This document shows, piece after piece, positions 17,801-26,071 of a DNA stretch of 49,239 nucleotides (the first letter of the stretch is position 1; the number at the start of each line of letters is the position of its first letter). The stretch is from an uncultured Rhodospirillales bacterium. GTDB taxonomy: Bacteria > Pseudomonadota > Alphaproteobacteria > CACIAM-22H2. Position numbers and translations under genes: made by a program. Under the pieces are notes generated by a model, which was not told where the DNA came from, searched no databases, and was given only the letters and a program-made list of their open reading frames with translations. The stretch lies in assembly GCA_937926175.1 (NCBI GenBank), contig CALANV010000032.1:1-49239 (forward strand). The letters are read 5' to 3'.

Positions 17801-18002
17801 GGTGCGTGCGCCGCCGCCGCGCCTCTTCGACCAGCCGCCGCGCATTCGCATCGATTCGGGCGCGCGCCGCGGCATCGATCGATACGGCCGCGAGCAGCCG
17901 CTCGACGATCTCCGCCTCGGGTGCGTGCAGGGCCGCGGCCAGGGCCGCACGCTTCAGGTCGGGCTCGGGGGGAAGCGTGCCGGGGCGGAAGACTAGGGAC
18001 AT
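14853..18002 (-). CDS. putA: bifunctional proline dehydrogenase / glutamate-semialdehyde dehydrogenase PutA
   Basis: This 1049-residue enzyme oxidises proline to glutamate in two steps: FAD-linked proline dehydrogenase to pyrroline-5-carboxylate, then NAD-linked semialdehyde oxidation with channelling. The PRODH barrel covers about 130-480 (MVRLVKGAYWDTEIK, EFQRLHGMG). The aldehyde dehydrogenase covers about 540-1020, with FIAETGG (general base Glu) and GQRCSALR (catalytic Cys). There is no N-terminal ribbon-helix-helix, so it cannot self-repress as E. coli PutA does. The C-terminus is short, without the trifunctional extension. GAGGAAC precedes the start. It lies 38 bases after the DUF1489 gene and 4 before curA. 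Confidence 0.97.
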   Translation of the reverse strand: MSLVFRPGTLPPEPDLKRAALAAALHAPEAEIVERLLAAVSIDAAARARIDANARRLVEEARRRRTHHGGLDTFLQEYDLSSREGIVLMCLAEALLRIPDAATADRLIRDKLVDADWAAHIGKSESLFVNASTWALMLTGRVMRFDEPQDDGLAGVLKRLVAASGEPIIRRAVTAAMRILGWQFVMGRTIDEALDRAAPTEAQGWRYSYDMLGEAARTAADAERYYAAYADAITAIGRASGGRGPIEGPGISVKLSALHPRYEVAQAERVRRELAPRLIELARQAKAVGIGLTVDAEEAERLELSLDLIDAVLADPGLAGWDGFGLAVQAYQKRALPLIAWLGDRAAARNRRLMVRLVKGAYWDTEIKRAQERGLPTYPVFTRKATTDVSYLACAQAILAAGSVFHPQFATHNAHTVAAVFELAGDRPFEFQRLHGMGEALYSQFVSPQRPCRVYAPVGSHEDLLPYLVRRLLENGANTSFVNRLADERLPIEAVVADPIETVARLAVKPHPRIPLPPDIYEPDRRNSLGLDLNDDGTLRALARDMERAAALRRVAGPTVVSATRKSASARPVRDPSDHRRIVGEVVWAEPADIDAALERAAGAAAAWDAVPAAHRAEILVRAAELYEAHRAELMTLIVREAGRTIPDALNEVREAVDFLRYYAARAADEFGRVRELGGPTGGRNTLCLHGRGVFVCISPWNFPLAIFTGQIAAALAAGNAVVAKPAEQTPLIGARAVTLLHEAGVPPDVLHMLPGDGPSVGAPLVADRRVAGVVFTGSTDTARAINKTLADRDGPIVPFIAETGGINAMIVDSSALPEQVVQDALTSAFNSAGQRCSALRALFVQDDVAPKIIDMLAGAMAELRIGDPGLLETDVGPVIDADAKAMLVEHAAHMDREAKLIHACTLSDECAHGTFFAPRAYEIDSLKRIEREVFGPILHVIRYDDARLDDVIAAVNTTGYGLTLGIHSRIDATIEYIRRRVRVGNIYVNRNMIGAVVGVQPFGGEGLSGTGPKAGGPYYLHRFAVERTVAIDLTAQGGNATLLSLGET

Positions 18003-18040
18003 TGTCTTAGTTCCTCACCGTTCGCTTCCGCCCCCCTCGC

Positions 18041-18478
18041 TCAGAGGAGACCGAGTGCCCTGAGTTCCTCGGCCATCTGCGGCGGCATGTCGGCCGCGCC
18101 CTTGCCGAGCGTGTCGAGGTCCGGCGGCGCATCCGCCGCCTCGAGATAGCGCCAGCCCTGGAACGCCCGCATCGGCCGCGGCACGACGCGGACGAGCTTC
18201 GGGTCGAGCCGGAGTTCGCATTTCGGCTCGCCCTCGTGCATGTAGCCGGGGTTGATCGCGATGATGCGCTGTCGCACGCGAATCGCCCCCTTGATGACCC
18301 AGTAAAGCGACCCGCCGTCGAGAATCTCGTCGGCCCGCTTGGGCGTCATGCGGGTGACGTGACGGGTCACGGGCTTCAGGCCGGCAGCACGCTGCTGGGC
18401 GCGACGCTTCTTCTGCCATTCGGCGAGTTCGTCGATGTCGTCGACGCCGACGCAAAGTTTGACGAGATGGAGAGGCAA
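18041..18478 (-). CDS. DUF1489 family protein
   Basis: A 145-residue protein of an alphaproteobacterial family of unknown function. Recognisable strings are LHLVKLCVGVDDIDELAEWQ at the N-terminus, TRMTPKRADEILDGGSLYWVIKG at 42-64 and AFQGWRYLE near 104-112. It has no signal peptide or membrane segment. It is the first gene of a probable operon with putA and curA, the gap to putA being 38 bases. The family is typically single copy in Alphaproteobacteria, which supports the taxonomic call. No function is assigned. Confidence 0.85.
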   Translation of the reverse strand: MPLHLVKLCVGVDDIDELAEWQKKRRAQQRAAGLKPVTRHVTRMTPKRADEILDGGSLYWVIKGAIRVRQRIIAINPGYMHEGEPKCELRLDPKLVRVVPRPMRAFQGWRYLEAADAPPDLDTLGKGAADMPPQMAEELRALGLL

Positions 18479-18566
18479 GATCGCTCCTGACGTCCGGATG
18501 TTTTCATGGAACGCCAGTATAGGACCGCGCGCGCCGCAGGGAAGTCTCGCGCGCGAGCCGGGCCGC

Positions 18567-18989
18567 TCACGCTTCGAGGTCGCCCGTCAGCTGCAGCAGC
18601 CCCCCGCAGATCTCGCGCCCGACGTTACCGTCGTCGCCCTCGATTCGCCGCGAGATCACGGTCGTGATGACGTCCACCGTCGCCCGCATGATGGGCAATG
18701 ACCCTGGTGTCGACGTTATCGACCGTGCGGATGTAACGGCAAAGGATGTCGGCAAGCCGGGACAGGAGCGTATAGCCCAAGGTCCCGCCCAGCCCCTTGA
18801 TCTCATGCGCGATCCGATAGGCCGCCTACAGGTTCTCGTCGATCGCGGCCCCTGATCCCAGCTTGGCAAAGGCGTCGTCAGCGCGTTGAGCTCGCGCTGC
18901 GCGTCGGCGTTGAACGCACCCTTCAAGGCGGCTGCGGCCGACTCGGCCCGCGTGATCGCCGCCGGATCGATGCCGCCGCTGCCCGTCAC
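18567..18989 (-). pseudogene. scrambled Hpt-domain (histidine phosphotransfer) gene remnant
   Basis: The frame open from GTG 18989 starts and ends like a real protein (TGSGGIDPAAITRAES..., ...CGGLLQLTGDLEA) but its middle is nonsense. Between about 18872 and 18700 the sensible reading is in another frame: AFAKLGSGAAIDENL, then a stop (18826-18828), then AAYRIAHEIKGLGGTLGY and LLSRLADILCRYI. That part matches an Hpt domain, with the phospho-histidine in HEIKG (codon 18805-18807). So there are two opposite frameshifts (near 18875 and 18695) and one internal stop. Coherent coding may extend upstream to about 19125 (FLAEGFNSFTAAAQIPRPQ). No kinase is adjacent. It is presumably non-functional. Confidence 0.7.
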
Positions 18990-19164
18990 CTGCGTGCTCA
19001 GCAGCGATCCGGGTTCGATGGCCTCGCACTTTGTGCTGGTGACTGGCGGGGTACTGGCGACCTGCGGGCGCGGAATCTGGGCGGCGGCCGTAAACGAGTT
19101 GAAGCCTTCGGCCAGGAACCGACGAGATTTACGGGAAGTTGGCCGAATCGATCGCCCTGCCGCG

Positions 19165-19929
19165 CTATCCCTGGGCCGCGTAGCCGCCGTCGACGGGAAT
19201 GGCCGTCCCGGTCACGAAGTCCGAGGCCGGGCTCGCCAGAAACACCGCGATCCCGGCTAGGTCCTCCGGCACGCCCCACCGGCCGGCCGGCGTCCGCGCC
19301 ACCACCCGTTCGTACAGTCCAGGCAATGTCTTGCGCCCCTGTCGCGTCAGTTCGGTGTCGATCCATCCGGGCAGCACGGCGTTCACCTGGATGTTGTCCT
19401 TGGCCCAGGCCGCGGCCAGCGACTTGGTCATCTGCACGATTCCGCCCTTGCTCGCGCCGTAGGGTGCCGCGAAGGACGCGCCGAAGATCGACATCATCGA
19501 GCCGACATTGATGATCTTGCCGCCGCCCGCGTTCTTGAGCGCGGGATAGACCGCCTGCGCGCACATGAAGGCGCTGGTCAGATTCGTCTGGATGATGGTG
19601 TGCCACTCGGCGAGGCCGTAGTCCTGCGGCTCCTTCCGGATGTTGGTGCCGGCGTTGTTGATCAGGATGTCGACGCGCCCGAAGCGGTCGACGGCCTCGG
19701 CCACCATGGCGCGGCAGTCGGACTCTTGCGTGACGTCGGCCACGACCGCCGCGGCCGCAACGCCGAGGGCGGCGAGTTCCTTGACCGCTGCGTCGTTCTT
19801 GTCGCGGTTGCGCCCCGCCACGACGATCGACGCCCCGGCCTTTGCCAGTCCCTTGGCCATGCCGAGACCGATGCCGCCATTGCCGCCGGTCACGATCGCC
19901 ACACGGCCGCGAAGGTCGAACAGCTCCAT
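19165..19929 (-). CDS. SDR family oxidoreductase
   Basis: A 254-residue classical short-chain dehydrogenase. Cofactor motif TGGNGGIG (14-21), NNAGTN near 90, catalytic Ser in VGSMMS and YGASK (tyrosine and lysine) are all intact. The pattern resembles 2-deoxy-D-gluconate/gluconate 5-dehydrogenase or 3-oxoacyl-ACP reductase-like enzymes, so the substrate is uncertain. It starts 23 bases after the methylcrotonyl-CoA carboxylase alpha stop and is the last gene of the liu transcript before the Hpt remnant. A 3-hydroxyacyl-CoA-type oxidation in branched-chain catabolism is possible but unproven. Confidence 0.85.
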   Translation of the reverse strand: MELFDLRGRVAIVTGGNGGIGLGMAKGLAKAGASIVVAGRNRDKNDAAVKELAALGVAAAAVVADVTQESDCRAMVAEAVDRFGRVDILINNAGTNIRKEPQDYGLAEWHTIIQTNLTSAFMCAQAVYPALKNAGGGKIINVGSMMSIFGASFAAPYGASKGGIVQMTKSLAAAWAKDNIQVNAVLPGWIDTELTRQGRKTLPGLYERVVARTPAGRWGVPEDLAGIAVFLASPASDFVTGTAIPVDGGYAAQG

Positions 19930-19952
19930 ACCACCTTCCTTCCATTCTCCCG

Positions 19953-21971
19953 TCAGGCGTTTGCGCCGTCGGAACCTGACGGCGTGAAGATCACGAGCTC
20001 CGCCCCCTCTTCGACCTGCTCGCCCACGGCGAACCGGACCTTCTCGACCACGCCGTCGGCCGGCGCGACGATCGTGTGCTCCATCTTCATCGCCTCCAGC
20101 ACGATCAGTGGTGTGCCGCGCGCCACTTTGTCACCGGGCGCGGTCTTGACTGCGACGACCTTGCCCGGCATGGGCGCAGTCAGACGGTTGTCGATCGTCT
20201 CGGCGGCAGCAGCCGCATACAACGGATTGTGAACGACGAGACGATGCGCCTGCCCCTCGACGAAGACCGTCACCTCGTCGCCGCTTTGCACGAAGCGCGC
20301 GGTCAGGCGCCGACCGCCTATGTCGGCCTGAAGCGTTCCGTCCTCTGCCAGAACGCCATGGGCGGGCATCGTGCCGCCAGGCAGATCGAGGACGAAGCCG
20401 CGGCGGCGGAAATGTGCCGTGACGGACACGTCCCGGCCGCCGTCGCGCAGCCGCAGGACGTGGTACGCATCGTCGTTGAGGCGCCAGCCATTCGACAGAT
20501 TCCACGGACTGTACGGGTCGCCCGACTGACGCGCAGCCGCCTGCGCCACCCGCTCCTGCTCCAGGATCAGCCCGAGCGCGGCGAGCGCCAGCACATGGTC
20601 CGATGCCGGCGCGGGTACCGGCACCAGGGTTTCGCGATGACGCGCGATGAAGCCGGTATCGACCTCGCCGGCCGCGAAAGCCGGATGCGCGGCAACGGCG
20701 GCGAGAAAGTCGCGGTTCGTCGCAACACCGGCAATCTCGCATTCGGCCAGCGCCTGCCGGAGCCGACGCACCGCCGCAGGCCGGTCGCGGTCCCATACGA
20801 TCAGCTTGGCGATCATCGGATCGTAGTGGATCGTCACCGTATCGCCGGCACGCACGCCGGTATCGACGCGTACATGCGCGTCCGCCGCCGGAAAGCGCAG
20901 ATGCGCAAGCCGGCCGGTGGCGGGCAGGAATTCGCGCGCCGGATCTTCGGCATAGAGCCGCACCTCGATCGCGTGACCGTCGAGGCGAAGCTCACCCTGG
21001 CGCAGCGGCAATTTCTCGCCGGCCGCGACGCGGATTTGCCATTCGACGAGATCGAGGCCCGTGATCATTTCCGTCACCGGATGCTCGACCTGGAGGCGCG
21101 TGTTCATCTCCATGAAATAGAACGCGCCGGTCCGGTCGACGATGAACTCGACCGTGCCCGTACCTTCGTAGCCGACGGCACGCGCGGCCGTCACTGCGGC
21201 TTCGCCCATCGCGCGGCGGCGTTCCTCGGTCATGCCGGGTGCCGGTGCCTCCTCGACGACCTTCTGATGCCGGCGTTGCAGCGAGCAGTCACGCTCGAAC
21301 AGATGGACGGCGTTGCCGTGCCGGTCGGCGAAGACCTGGATCTCGATGTGGCGCGGCTGTTCCAGATACTTCTCCATCAGCAGACGGTCGTCGCCGAAGG
21401 CCGACTTGGCCTCGCGCTGGGCGCCCGCGATCGCGTCGGCGAGCCCCTTCTCGTCATCGACCACGCGCATGCCCTTGCCGCCGCCGCCGGCTGATGCCTT
21501 GATCAGCACCGGATAGCCGATCCGCCGGGCGGCCTCGGCGAAGGTCGCAAGATCCTGCTTGTCGCCGTGATAGCCGGGCACGACGGGTACGCCCGCCTTC
21601 TCCATCAGCGCCTTGGCCGCGCTCTTGCCGCCCATCGCGCGGATCGCCGACGCGGGCGGACCAATGAAGACGAGCCCCGCCTTCGCGCAGGCCTCGGCGA
21701 ACTCGGCGTTCTCGGACAGAAACCCGTAGCCCGGATGGACGGCCGCGGCCCCGCTGCGCCGCGCGGCCTCGATGATCGCGTCGATCTTCAGATAGCTCTC
21801 GCGCGCCGGTGCGGGCCCGATCAGATACGCCTCGTCCGCCATCGCGACATGCCGCGCCTCGGCATCGGCCTCGGAGAAGACGGCGACCGTGCGGATGCCT
21901 AGCCGGCGCGCCGTCCTGATGACGCGGCAGGCGATCTCACCGCGGTTGGCGATCAGGATCTTGTCGAACAT
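19953..21971 (-). CDS. liuD: methylcrotonyl-CoA carboxylase alpha (biotin) subunit
   Basis: A 672-residue biotin-dependent carboxylase subunit. The biotin carboxylase half begins FDKILIANRGEIACRVIRT and has the ATP-grasp glycine loop KASAGGGGKGMR. The C-terminal biotinyl domain carries EAMKMEH with the biotinylated lysine at 629. Paired with the beta subunit just upstream, it carboxylates 3-methylcrotonyl-CoA to 3-methylglutaconyl-CoA in leucine breakdown. The ATG at 21971 shares its A with the beta-subunit stop (TGATG), implying translational coupling and balanced subunit supply. MCC rather than acetyl- or propionyl-CoA carboxylase is argued by the partner and by liuA in the same operon. Confidence 0.93.
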   Translation of the reverse strand: MFDKILIANRGEIACRVIRTARRLGIRTVAVFSEADAEARHVAMADEAYLIGPAPARESYLKIDAIIEAARRSGAAAVHPGYGFLSENAEFAEACAKAGLVFIGPPASAIRAMGGKSAAKALMEKAGVPVVPGYHGDKQDLATFAEAARRIGYPVLIKASAGGGGKGMRVVDDEKGLADAIAGAQREAKSAFGDDRLLMEKYLEQPRHIEIQVFADRHGNAVHLFERDCSLQRRHQKVVEEAPAPGMTEERRRAMGEAAVTAARAVGYEGTGTVEFIVDRTGAFYFMEMNTRLQVEHPVTEMITGLDLVEWQIRVAAGEKLPLRQGELRLDGHAIEVRLYAEDPAREFLPATGRLAHLRFPAADAHVRVDTGVRAGDTVTIHYDPMIAKLIVWDRDRPAAVRRLRQALAECEIAGVATNRDFLAAVAAHPAFAAGEVDTGFIARHRETLVPVPAPASDHVLALAALGLILEQERVAQAAARQSGDPYSPWNLSNGWRLNDDAYHVLRLRDGGRDVSVTAHFRRRGFVLDLPGGTMPAHGVLAEDGTLQADIGGRRLTARFVQSGDEVTVFVEGQAHRLVVHNPLYAAAAAETIDNRLTAPMPGKVVAVKTAPGDKVARGTPLIVLEAMKMEHTIVAPADGVVEKVRFAVGEQVEEGAELVIFTPSGSDGANA

Positions 21972-23578
21972 CACATCCGGAACACGCCGAAGCGCGTCCT
22001 CTCGATCGGCGCGTTGAGGGCGGCGGAGATGCCGAGGCCGAGCACCATGCGCGTGTCGGCCGGGTCGATGATGCCGTCGTCCCAAAGCCGGGCCGAGGCG
22101 TAATACGGGTGGCCCTGCGTCTCGTACTGGGCGCGGATCGGCGCCTTGAACGCCTCCTCCTCTTCCGCCGACCAGGTCTTGCCCTGAGCCTCGAGGTTGT
22201 CTCGGCGCACGGTCGCGAGCACGCTCGCCGCCTGCTCGCCGCCCATGACGGAGATGCGCGCATTCGGCCACATCCACAGAAAGCGCGGGCCGTAGGCGCG
22301 GCCGCACATGCCGTAATTGCCGGCGCCGAAACTGCCGCCGATGATGACGGTGAACTTGGGAACCTTGGCGCAGGCGACGGCCGTCACCATCTTCGCCCCG
22401 TCCTTGGCGATGCCGCCGGCCTCGTATTTCCGGCCGACCATGAAGCCGGAGATGTTCTGAAGGAAGACGAGCGGAATGCCGCGCTGGCAGCACAACTCGA
22501 TGAAGTGCGCGGCCTTGAGCGCGGATTCCGAGAACAGGATGCCGTTGTTGGCGATGATGCCGACGGGATAACCCCAGATATGGGCGAAGCCGGTCACCAC
22601 CGTCGTGCCGTAAAGCTGCTTGAACTCGTCGAACTCGCTGCCGTCGACGATGCGGGCGATCACCTCGCGCACGTCATAGGGCTTGCGGATGTCGGCAGGC
22701 ACGATCCCGTAGATCTCCTCGGGATCGTAGCGCGGATCGACCGGCGGACGCACGACGACGTCCGGCCGCTTGGTCCGGTTCAGATTGCCGACGATGCGCC
22801 GCGCGATGGCGAGCGCGTGATAGTCGTCGTTGGCGTAATGATCGGTGACGCCCGAAGTGCGCGAATGCACGTCGGCGCCGCCGAGTTCCTCGGCCGATAC
22901 CACCTCGCCGGTCGCCGCCTTCACCAGCGGCGGACCGCCCAGGAAGATCGTTCCCTGGTTCCTGACGATGATGCTTTCATCCGACATCGCCGGCACGTAG
23001 GCGCCGCCCGCGGTGCAAGATCCCATGACGACGGCGATCTGCGGAATTCCCGCCGCCGACATGGTCGCCTGGTTGTAGAAGATGCGGCCGAAATGATCGC
23101 GGTCGGGAAAGACCTCGTCCTGGTTCGGCAGGTTGGCGCCGCCGGAGTCGACCAGATAGATGCAGGGCAGGTTGTTCTCGCGGGCGATCTCCTGCGCGCG
23201 GACGTGCTTCTTCACCGTCATCGGAAAATAGGTGCCGCCCTTGACCGTCGCGTCGTTGCAGACGATGACGCATTCGTGCCCGGCGACGCGGCCGATGCCG
23301 GTGATGATGCCGGCGGCCGGCACCTCGCCGCCGTACATGCCATAGGCGGCGAACTGCGAAAGCTCGAGAAACGGCGAGCCGACGTCGAGCAGGACGCGCA
23401 CGCGCTCGCGCGGCAACAGCTTGCCGCGCTTTATGTGCTTCTCGCGCGCGGCCGCTCCGCCGCCCTGCTTGATCTCGGCGACCTTGGCGCGCAGATCCTG
23501 GACGAGCGCGCGCATCGCCGCCTCATTGGCGCGAAACACCTCGCTCTTTGTGTCGACCGCCGATTTGAGAAGCGCCAT
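21971..23578 (-). CDS. liuB: methylcrotonyl-CoA carboxylase beta (carboxyltransferase) subunit
   Basis: A 535-residue carboxyltransferase of the crotonase-like AccD/PccB fold. MCC-type signatures are VDSGGANLPNQDEVFPDRDHFGR-like sequence near 143-165, MGSCTAGGAYVPAMSDE in the first half and FLQNISGFMVGRKYEAGGIA in the second. It transfers carboxyl from biotin on the alpha subunit to methylcrotonyl-CoA. It follows the HCCA-isomerase-like gene by 6 bases and overlaps the alpha start by one base. The full length is normal for the family. Confidence 0.95.
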   Translation of the reverse strand: MALLKSAVDTKSEVFRANEAAMRALVQDLRAKVAEIKQGGGAAAREKHIKRGKLLPRERVRVLLDVGSPFLELSQFAAYGMYGGEVPAAGIITGIGRVAGHECVIVCNDATVKGGTYFPMTVKKHVRAQEIARENNLPCIYLVDSGGANLPNQDEVFPDRDHFGRIFYNQATMSAAGIPQIAVVMGSCTAGGAYVPAMSDESIIVRNQGTIFLGGPPLVKAATGEVVSAEELGGADVHSRTSGVTDHYANDDYHALAIARRIVGNLNRTKRPDVVVRPPVDPRYDPEEIYGIVPADIRKPYDVREVIARIVDGSEFDEFKQLYGTTVVTGFAHIWGYPVGIIANNGILFSESALKAAHFIELCCQRGIPLVFLQNISGFMVGRKYEAGGIAKDGAKMVTAVACAKVPKFTVIIGGSFGAGNYGMCGRAYGPRFLWMWPNARISVMGGEQAASVLATVRRDNLEAQGKTWSAEEEEAFKAPIRAQYETQGHPYYASARLWDDGIIDPADTRMVLGLGISAALNAPIERTRFGVFRM

Positions 23579-23584
23579 GGGCCG

Positions 23585-24187
23585 TCACCACCCGCCGGTC
23601 TCAAGCCACTTCTCGATCTGCCACAGCCGGTCGGAACCCCAGAACGGTTCGCCGTCGACGACGATGTAGGGCGAGCCGAACACGCCGTTCCGGATCGCGC
23701 GATCGACCTCGGCCTTCAGCCGGTCCTTCGCGGCCTGATCCTCAAGCGCGGCCTTGAGCGCGTCGCGCTCGACGCCCAGCGTCGCGGCGATGTCGAGCAC
23801 GGTGTCGACCGGTGTCACGTCGAGGCCGTCGCCGAACGCGGCGTGGTACACGGCCTTGGCGAACCGCTTCGCGGTCGCAAGGTCGCGGTCGCTCAACCAG
23901 TAATACGCGCGGCTCGCCGCGACCGCGCCGAAGGGAAAATTCGCCGGCAGCTTGAACGGCACGCCGAACAGGCGCGCCGACCGGTCGAAATCCCGCCGGA
24001 TGTAGTCGCTCTTCAACGGCACGTCGACGAGCGGCTTCAGTCCCGAGATCTTGAACACGGGCCCCAGCAGGAACGGCCGCCACATCACGTCGCGGCCGTA
24101 TTTCGCGGCGATCTCGTCGATCTTGGTGGACGCGAGATAGCCGTACGGGCTGGAGAAATCGAAGTAGAAGTCGATCGCTGCCGCCAT
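23585..24187 (-). CDS. DsbA-fold 2-hydroxychromene-2-carboxylate isomerase-like protein
   Basis: A 200-residue thioredoxin/kappa-GST fold protein. The N-terminal DFYFDFSSPYGYLAS puts a serine (S12) where DsbA has its first cysteine, as in HCCA isomerase, which uses glutathione to interconvert a naphthalene-pathway intermediate. GVFGSPYIVVDGEPFWGSDRL near the C-terminus contains the cis-Pro loop and the WGSDRL family ending. No naphthalene genes are nearby; the gene is nested in the leucine operon, so its role is probably a glutathione- or CoA-linked isomerisation or dehalogenase-like step not yet defined. GAGGTGA precedes the start, 8 bases after the acyl-CoA dehydrogenase stop. Confidence 0.85.
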   Translation of the reverse strand: MAAAIDFYFDFSSPYGYLASTKIDEIAAKYGRDVMWRPFLLGPVFKISGLKPLVDVPLKSDYIRRDFDRSARLFGVPFKLPANFPFGAVAASRAYYWLSDRDLATAKRFAKAVYHAAFGDGLDVTPVDTVLDIAATLGVERDALKAALEDQAAKDRLKAEVDRAIRNGVFGSPYIVVDGEPFWGSDRLWQIEKWLETGGW

Positions 24188-24195
24188 GTTTCACC

Positions 24196-25335
24196 TCAAG
24201 CTCCGGCCGCGATGGCGCGGCTGATGACCAGACGCTGGATGTCGTTCGTGCCCTCGTAGATCTGACAGACCCGCACGTCGCGATAGATCCGCTCGACCGG
24301 AAAGTCGTTGAGATAGCCGTAGCCGCCGTGGATCTGGATGGCGTCGGAGCAGACGCGCTCGGCCATCTCCGAGGCGAACAGCTTCGCCATCGCGGCCTGG
24401 GTCAGACACGGCTTGCCGGCGTCGCGCAGTGCCGCGGCATTGAACACTAGCAACCGTGCGGCCTCGATCTGCGTCGCCATGTCGGCAAGGCGGAAGGCGA
24501 TCGCCTGATGCTCGATCAGCTTCTTGCCGAAGCTCTCCCGTTCCCTGGCGTAGGCGACGGCCGCCTCATAGGCGGCCCGCGCCATGCCGACCGACTGTGC
24601 CGCGATACCGATCCGCCCGCCCTCGAGGTTCGAGAGTGCGATCTTGTAGCCCTCGCCCTCCTCGCCCAGCATCAGGTCCGGCGTGAGGCGCAGATCCTGG
24701 AGCACGATCTGGCAGGTGTCGGAGGCACGCTGCCCCATCTTGTGCTCGGTCCGTGCGACGACCCAGCCCGGGTTGTCGGTCGGCACGATGAAGGCGGTGA
24801 TCCCCTTCTTGCCCTTTTCCGGGTTCGTCACCGCGAAGACGATGGCGAGCTGCGCGGTCGAGCCGGAGCTGATGAACTGCTTCGTGCCGTTGAGAACCCA
24901 ATGATTGCCGTCACGGCGCGCGCGCGTCTTGATCGCGCTGGCGTCGGAGCCGGCCTGCGGCTCGGTCAGGCAGAAGGCGCCGAGAATCTCGCCCCGCGCG
25001 AGCGGCCTCAGGAACCGTTCCTTCTGCTCGCGCGTGCCGAACTTCAGGATCGGCATGCAAACGACCGAGTTGTGCACGCTCATGATCGTCGAGCAGGAGC
25101 CGTCGCCGGCGGCGATCTCCTCAAGTGCGGCGGCATAGGCGACATGATCGGCGCCGGCCCCGCCCCACTCCTCGGGCACCAGCATGCCCATGAAACCGAG
25201 CCGTCCCATCTCCGCGATCGCCTCCTTCGGGAACCTGGCAGTGCGGTCCCACTCGGCGGAGAACGGCGCGAGCCTCTCGCGCGCGAACTGACGCGCCGTG
25301 TCGCGGATCAGAGCTTGCACTTCCGTCAGCTCCAT
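24196..25335 (-). CDS. acyl-CoA dehydrogenase (short/branched-chain type)
   Basis: A 379-residue flavoenzyme. The three-domain acyl-CoA dehydrogenase fold is complete: FCLTEPQAGSDAS in the middle domain, HKMGQRASDTCQI, then IQIHGGYGYLNDFPVER and IYEGTNDIQR at the end. The glutamate of IYEGT (E361) is the usual catalytic base position, unlike the IVD gene downstream in the operon order. It oxidises an acyl-CoA to the 2-enoyl-CoA and passes electrons to ETF. In this setting isobutyryl-, 2-methylbutyryl- or butyryl-CoA are reasonable substrates. GAGGAGA precedes the start. Confidence 0.9.
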   Translation of the reverse strand: MELTEVQALIRDTARQFARERLAPFSAEWDRTARFPKEAIAEMGRLGFMGMLVPEEWGGAGADHVAYAAALEEIAAGDGSCSTIMSVHNSVVCMPILKFGTREQKERFLRPLARGEILGAFCLTEPQAGSDASAIKTRARRDGNHWVLNGTKQFISSGSTAQLAIVFAVTNPEKGKKGITAFIVPTDNPGWVVARTEHKMGQRASDTCQIVLQDLRLTPDLMLGEEGEGYKIALSNLEGGRIGIAAQSVGMARAAYEAAVAYARERESFGKKLIEHQAIAFRLADMATQIEAARLLVFNAAALRDAGKPCLTQAAMAKLFASEMAERVCSDAIQIHGGYGYLNDFPVERIYRDVRVCQIYEGTNDIQRLVISRAIAAGA

Positions 25336-25381
25336 CTGCGGTCTCCTCGCCGGCCTTCATCCCGCGGTATCGCGACATGTC

Positions 25382-26068
25382 CTACCATGGGATCTCCCGG
25401 CCGTCGTAGTTGAGGTATTTCCCGCTGTGCTTCGGCCGGATCTTGTCGAACAACGCCCGCAGATGACGAACCGAGTCCTGGGGGGTGAGCGGCGCGTTGG
25501 GGCCGCCCATGTCGGTGCGGACCCAGCCAGGCACGACAGCGACCACCGTGATGCCGCGCCCCGCAAGGTCGATGGCAAGGTTCCGCACGACGTTGTTCAG
25601 CGCCGCCTTGCTCGACCGGTAAATGTAGGCGCCACCGCCTGCCTGGGCCGTCGAGCCCATCTGACTCGACATCATGACCATCAGCTTGCGCTCGCTGGCC
25701 GCGACATGGTCGACGAACGACTCGGCGAGCCCCAGCGGCGCCATCACGTTCGTCTGCATGACCCGGGTCCAGGTTATCCAGTCGACCTGGCCGAATTCCT
25801 GATCCGCACCTTTTGGCCCGTATATCGCCGCGTTGCAGAGCAGGATGTCGATCGGCTGCCCTTTGAGGCTGCGTGCCAGACGCTCGATCCGGCCGCGGTC
25901 GGTGACGTCCAGCAGTTGAATCTCGACTTGGCGGCCGAGCGCCTTCAGTTCCTCATGCTGCTCGGGATTGCGGATGGTGGCGATGACACGCCAGCCGTCG
26001 GACGCGAACTGACGGGCCATTTCGAAGCCGATGCCGCGCCCTGCGCCGGTGACGAGCAGCGTCGGCAT
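25382..26068 (-). CDS. SDR family oxidoreductase (C-factor-like)
   Basis: A 228-residue short-chain dehydrogenase. TGAGRGIG (7-14) is the cofactor loop, CNAAIYGPKG replaces the usual NNAG and YRSSKAA is the catalytic Tyr/Lys motif. The shape and the motifs NAAIYGPK and GWVRTDMGG resemble the C-factor/sniffer group. It starts 3 bases after the RidA stop. The physiological substrate is not deducible. The gene belongs to the liu transcript by spacing only. Confidence 0.84.
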   Translation of the reverse strand: MPTLLVTGAGRGIGFEMARQFASDGWRVIATIRNPEQHEELKALGRQVEIQLLDVTDRGRIERLARSLKGQPIDILLCNAAIYGPKGADQEFGQVDWITWTRVMQTNVMAPLGLAESFVDHVAASERKLMVMMSSQMGSTAQAGGGAYIYRSSKAALNNVVRNLAIDLAGRGITVVAVVPGWVRTDMGGPNAPLTPQDSVRHLRALFDKIRPKHSGKYLNYDGREIPW

Positions 26069-26071
26069 GAA

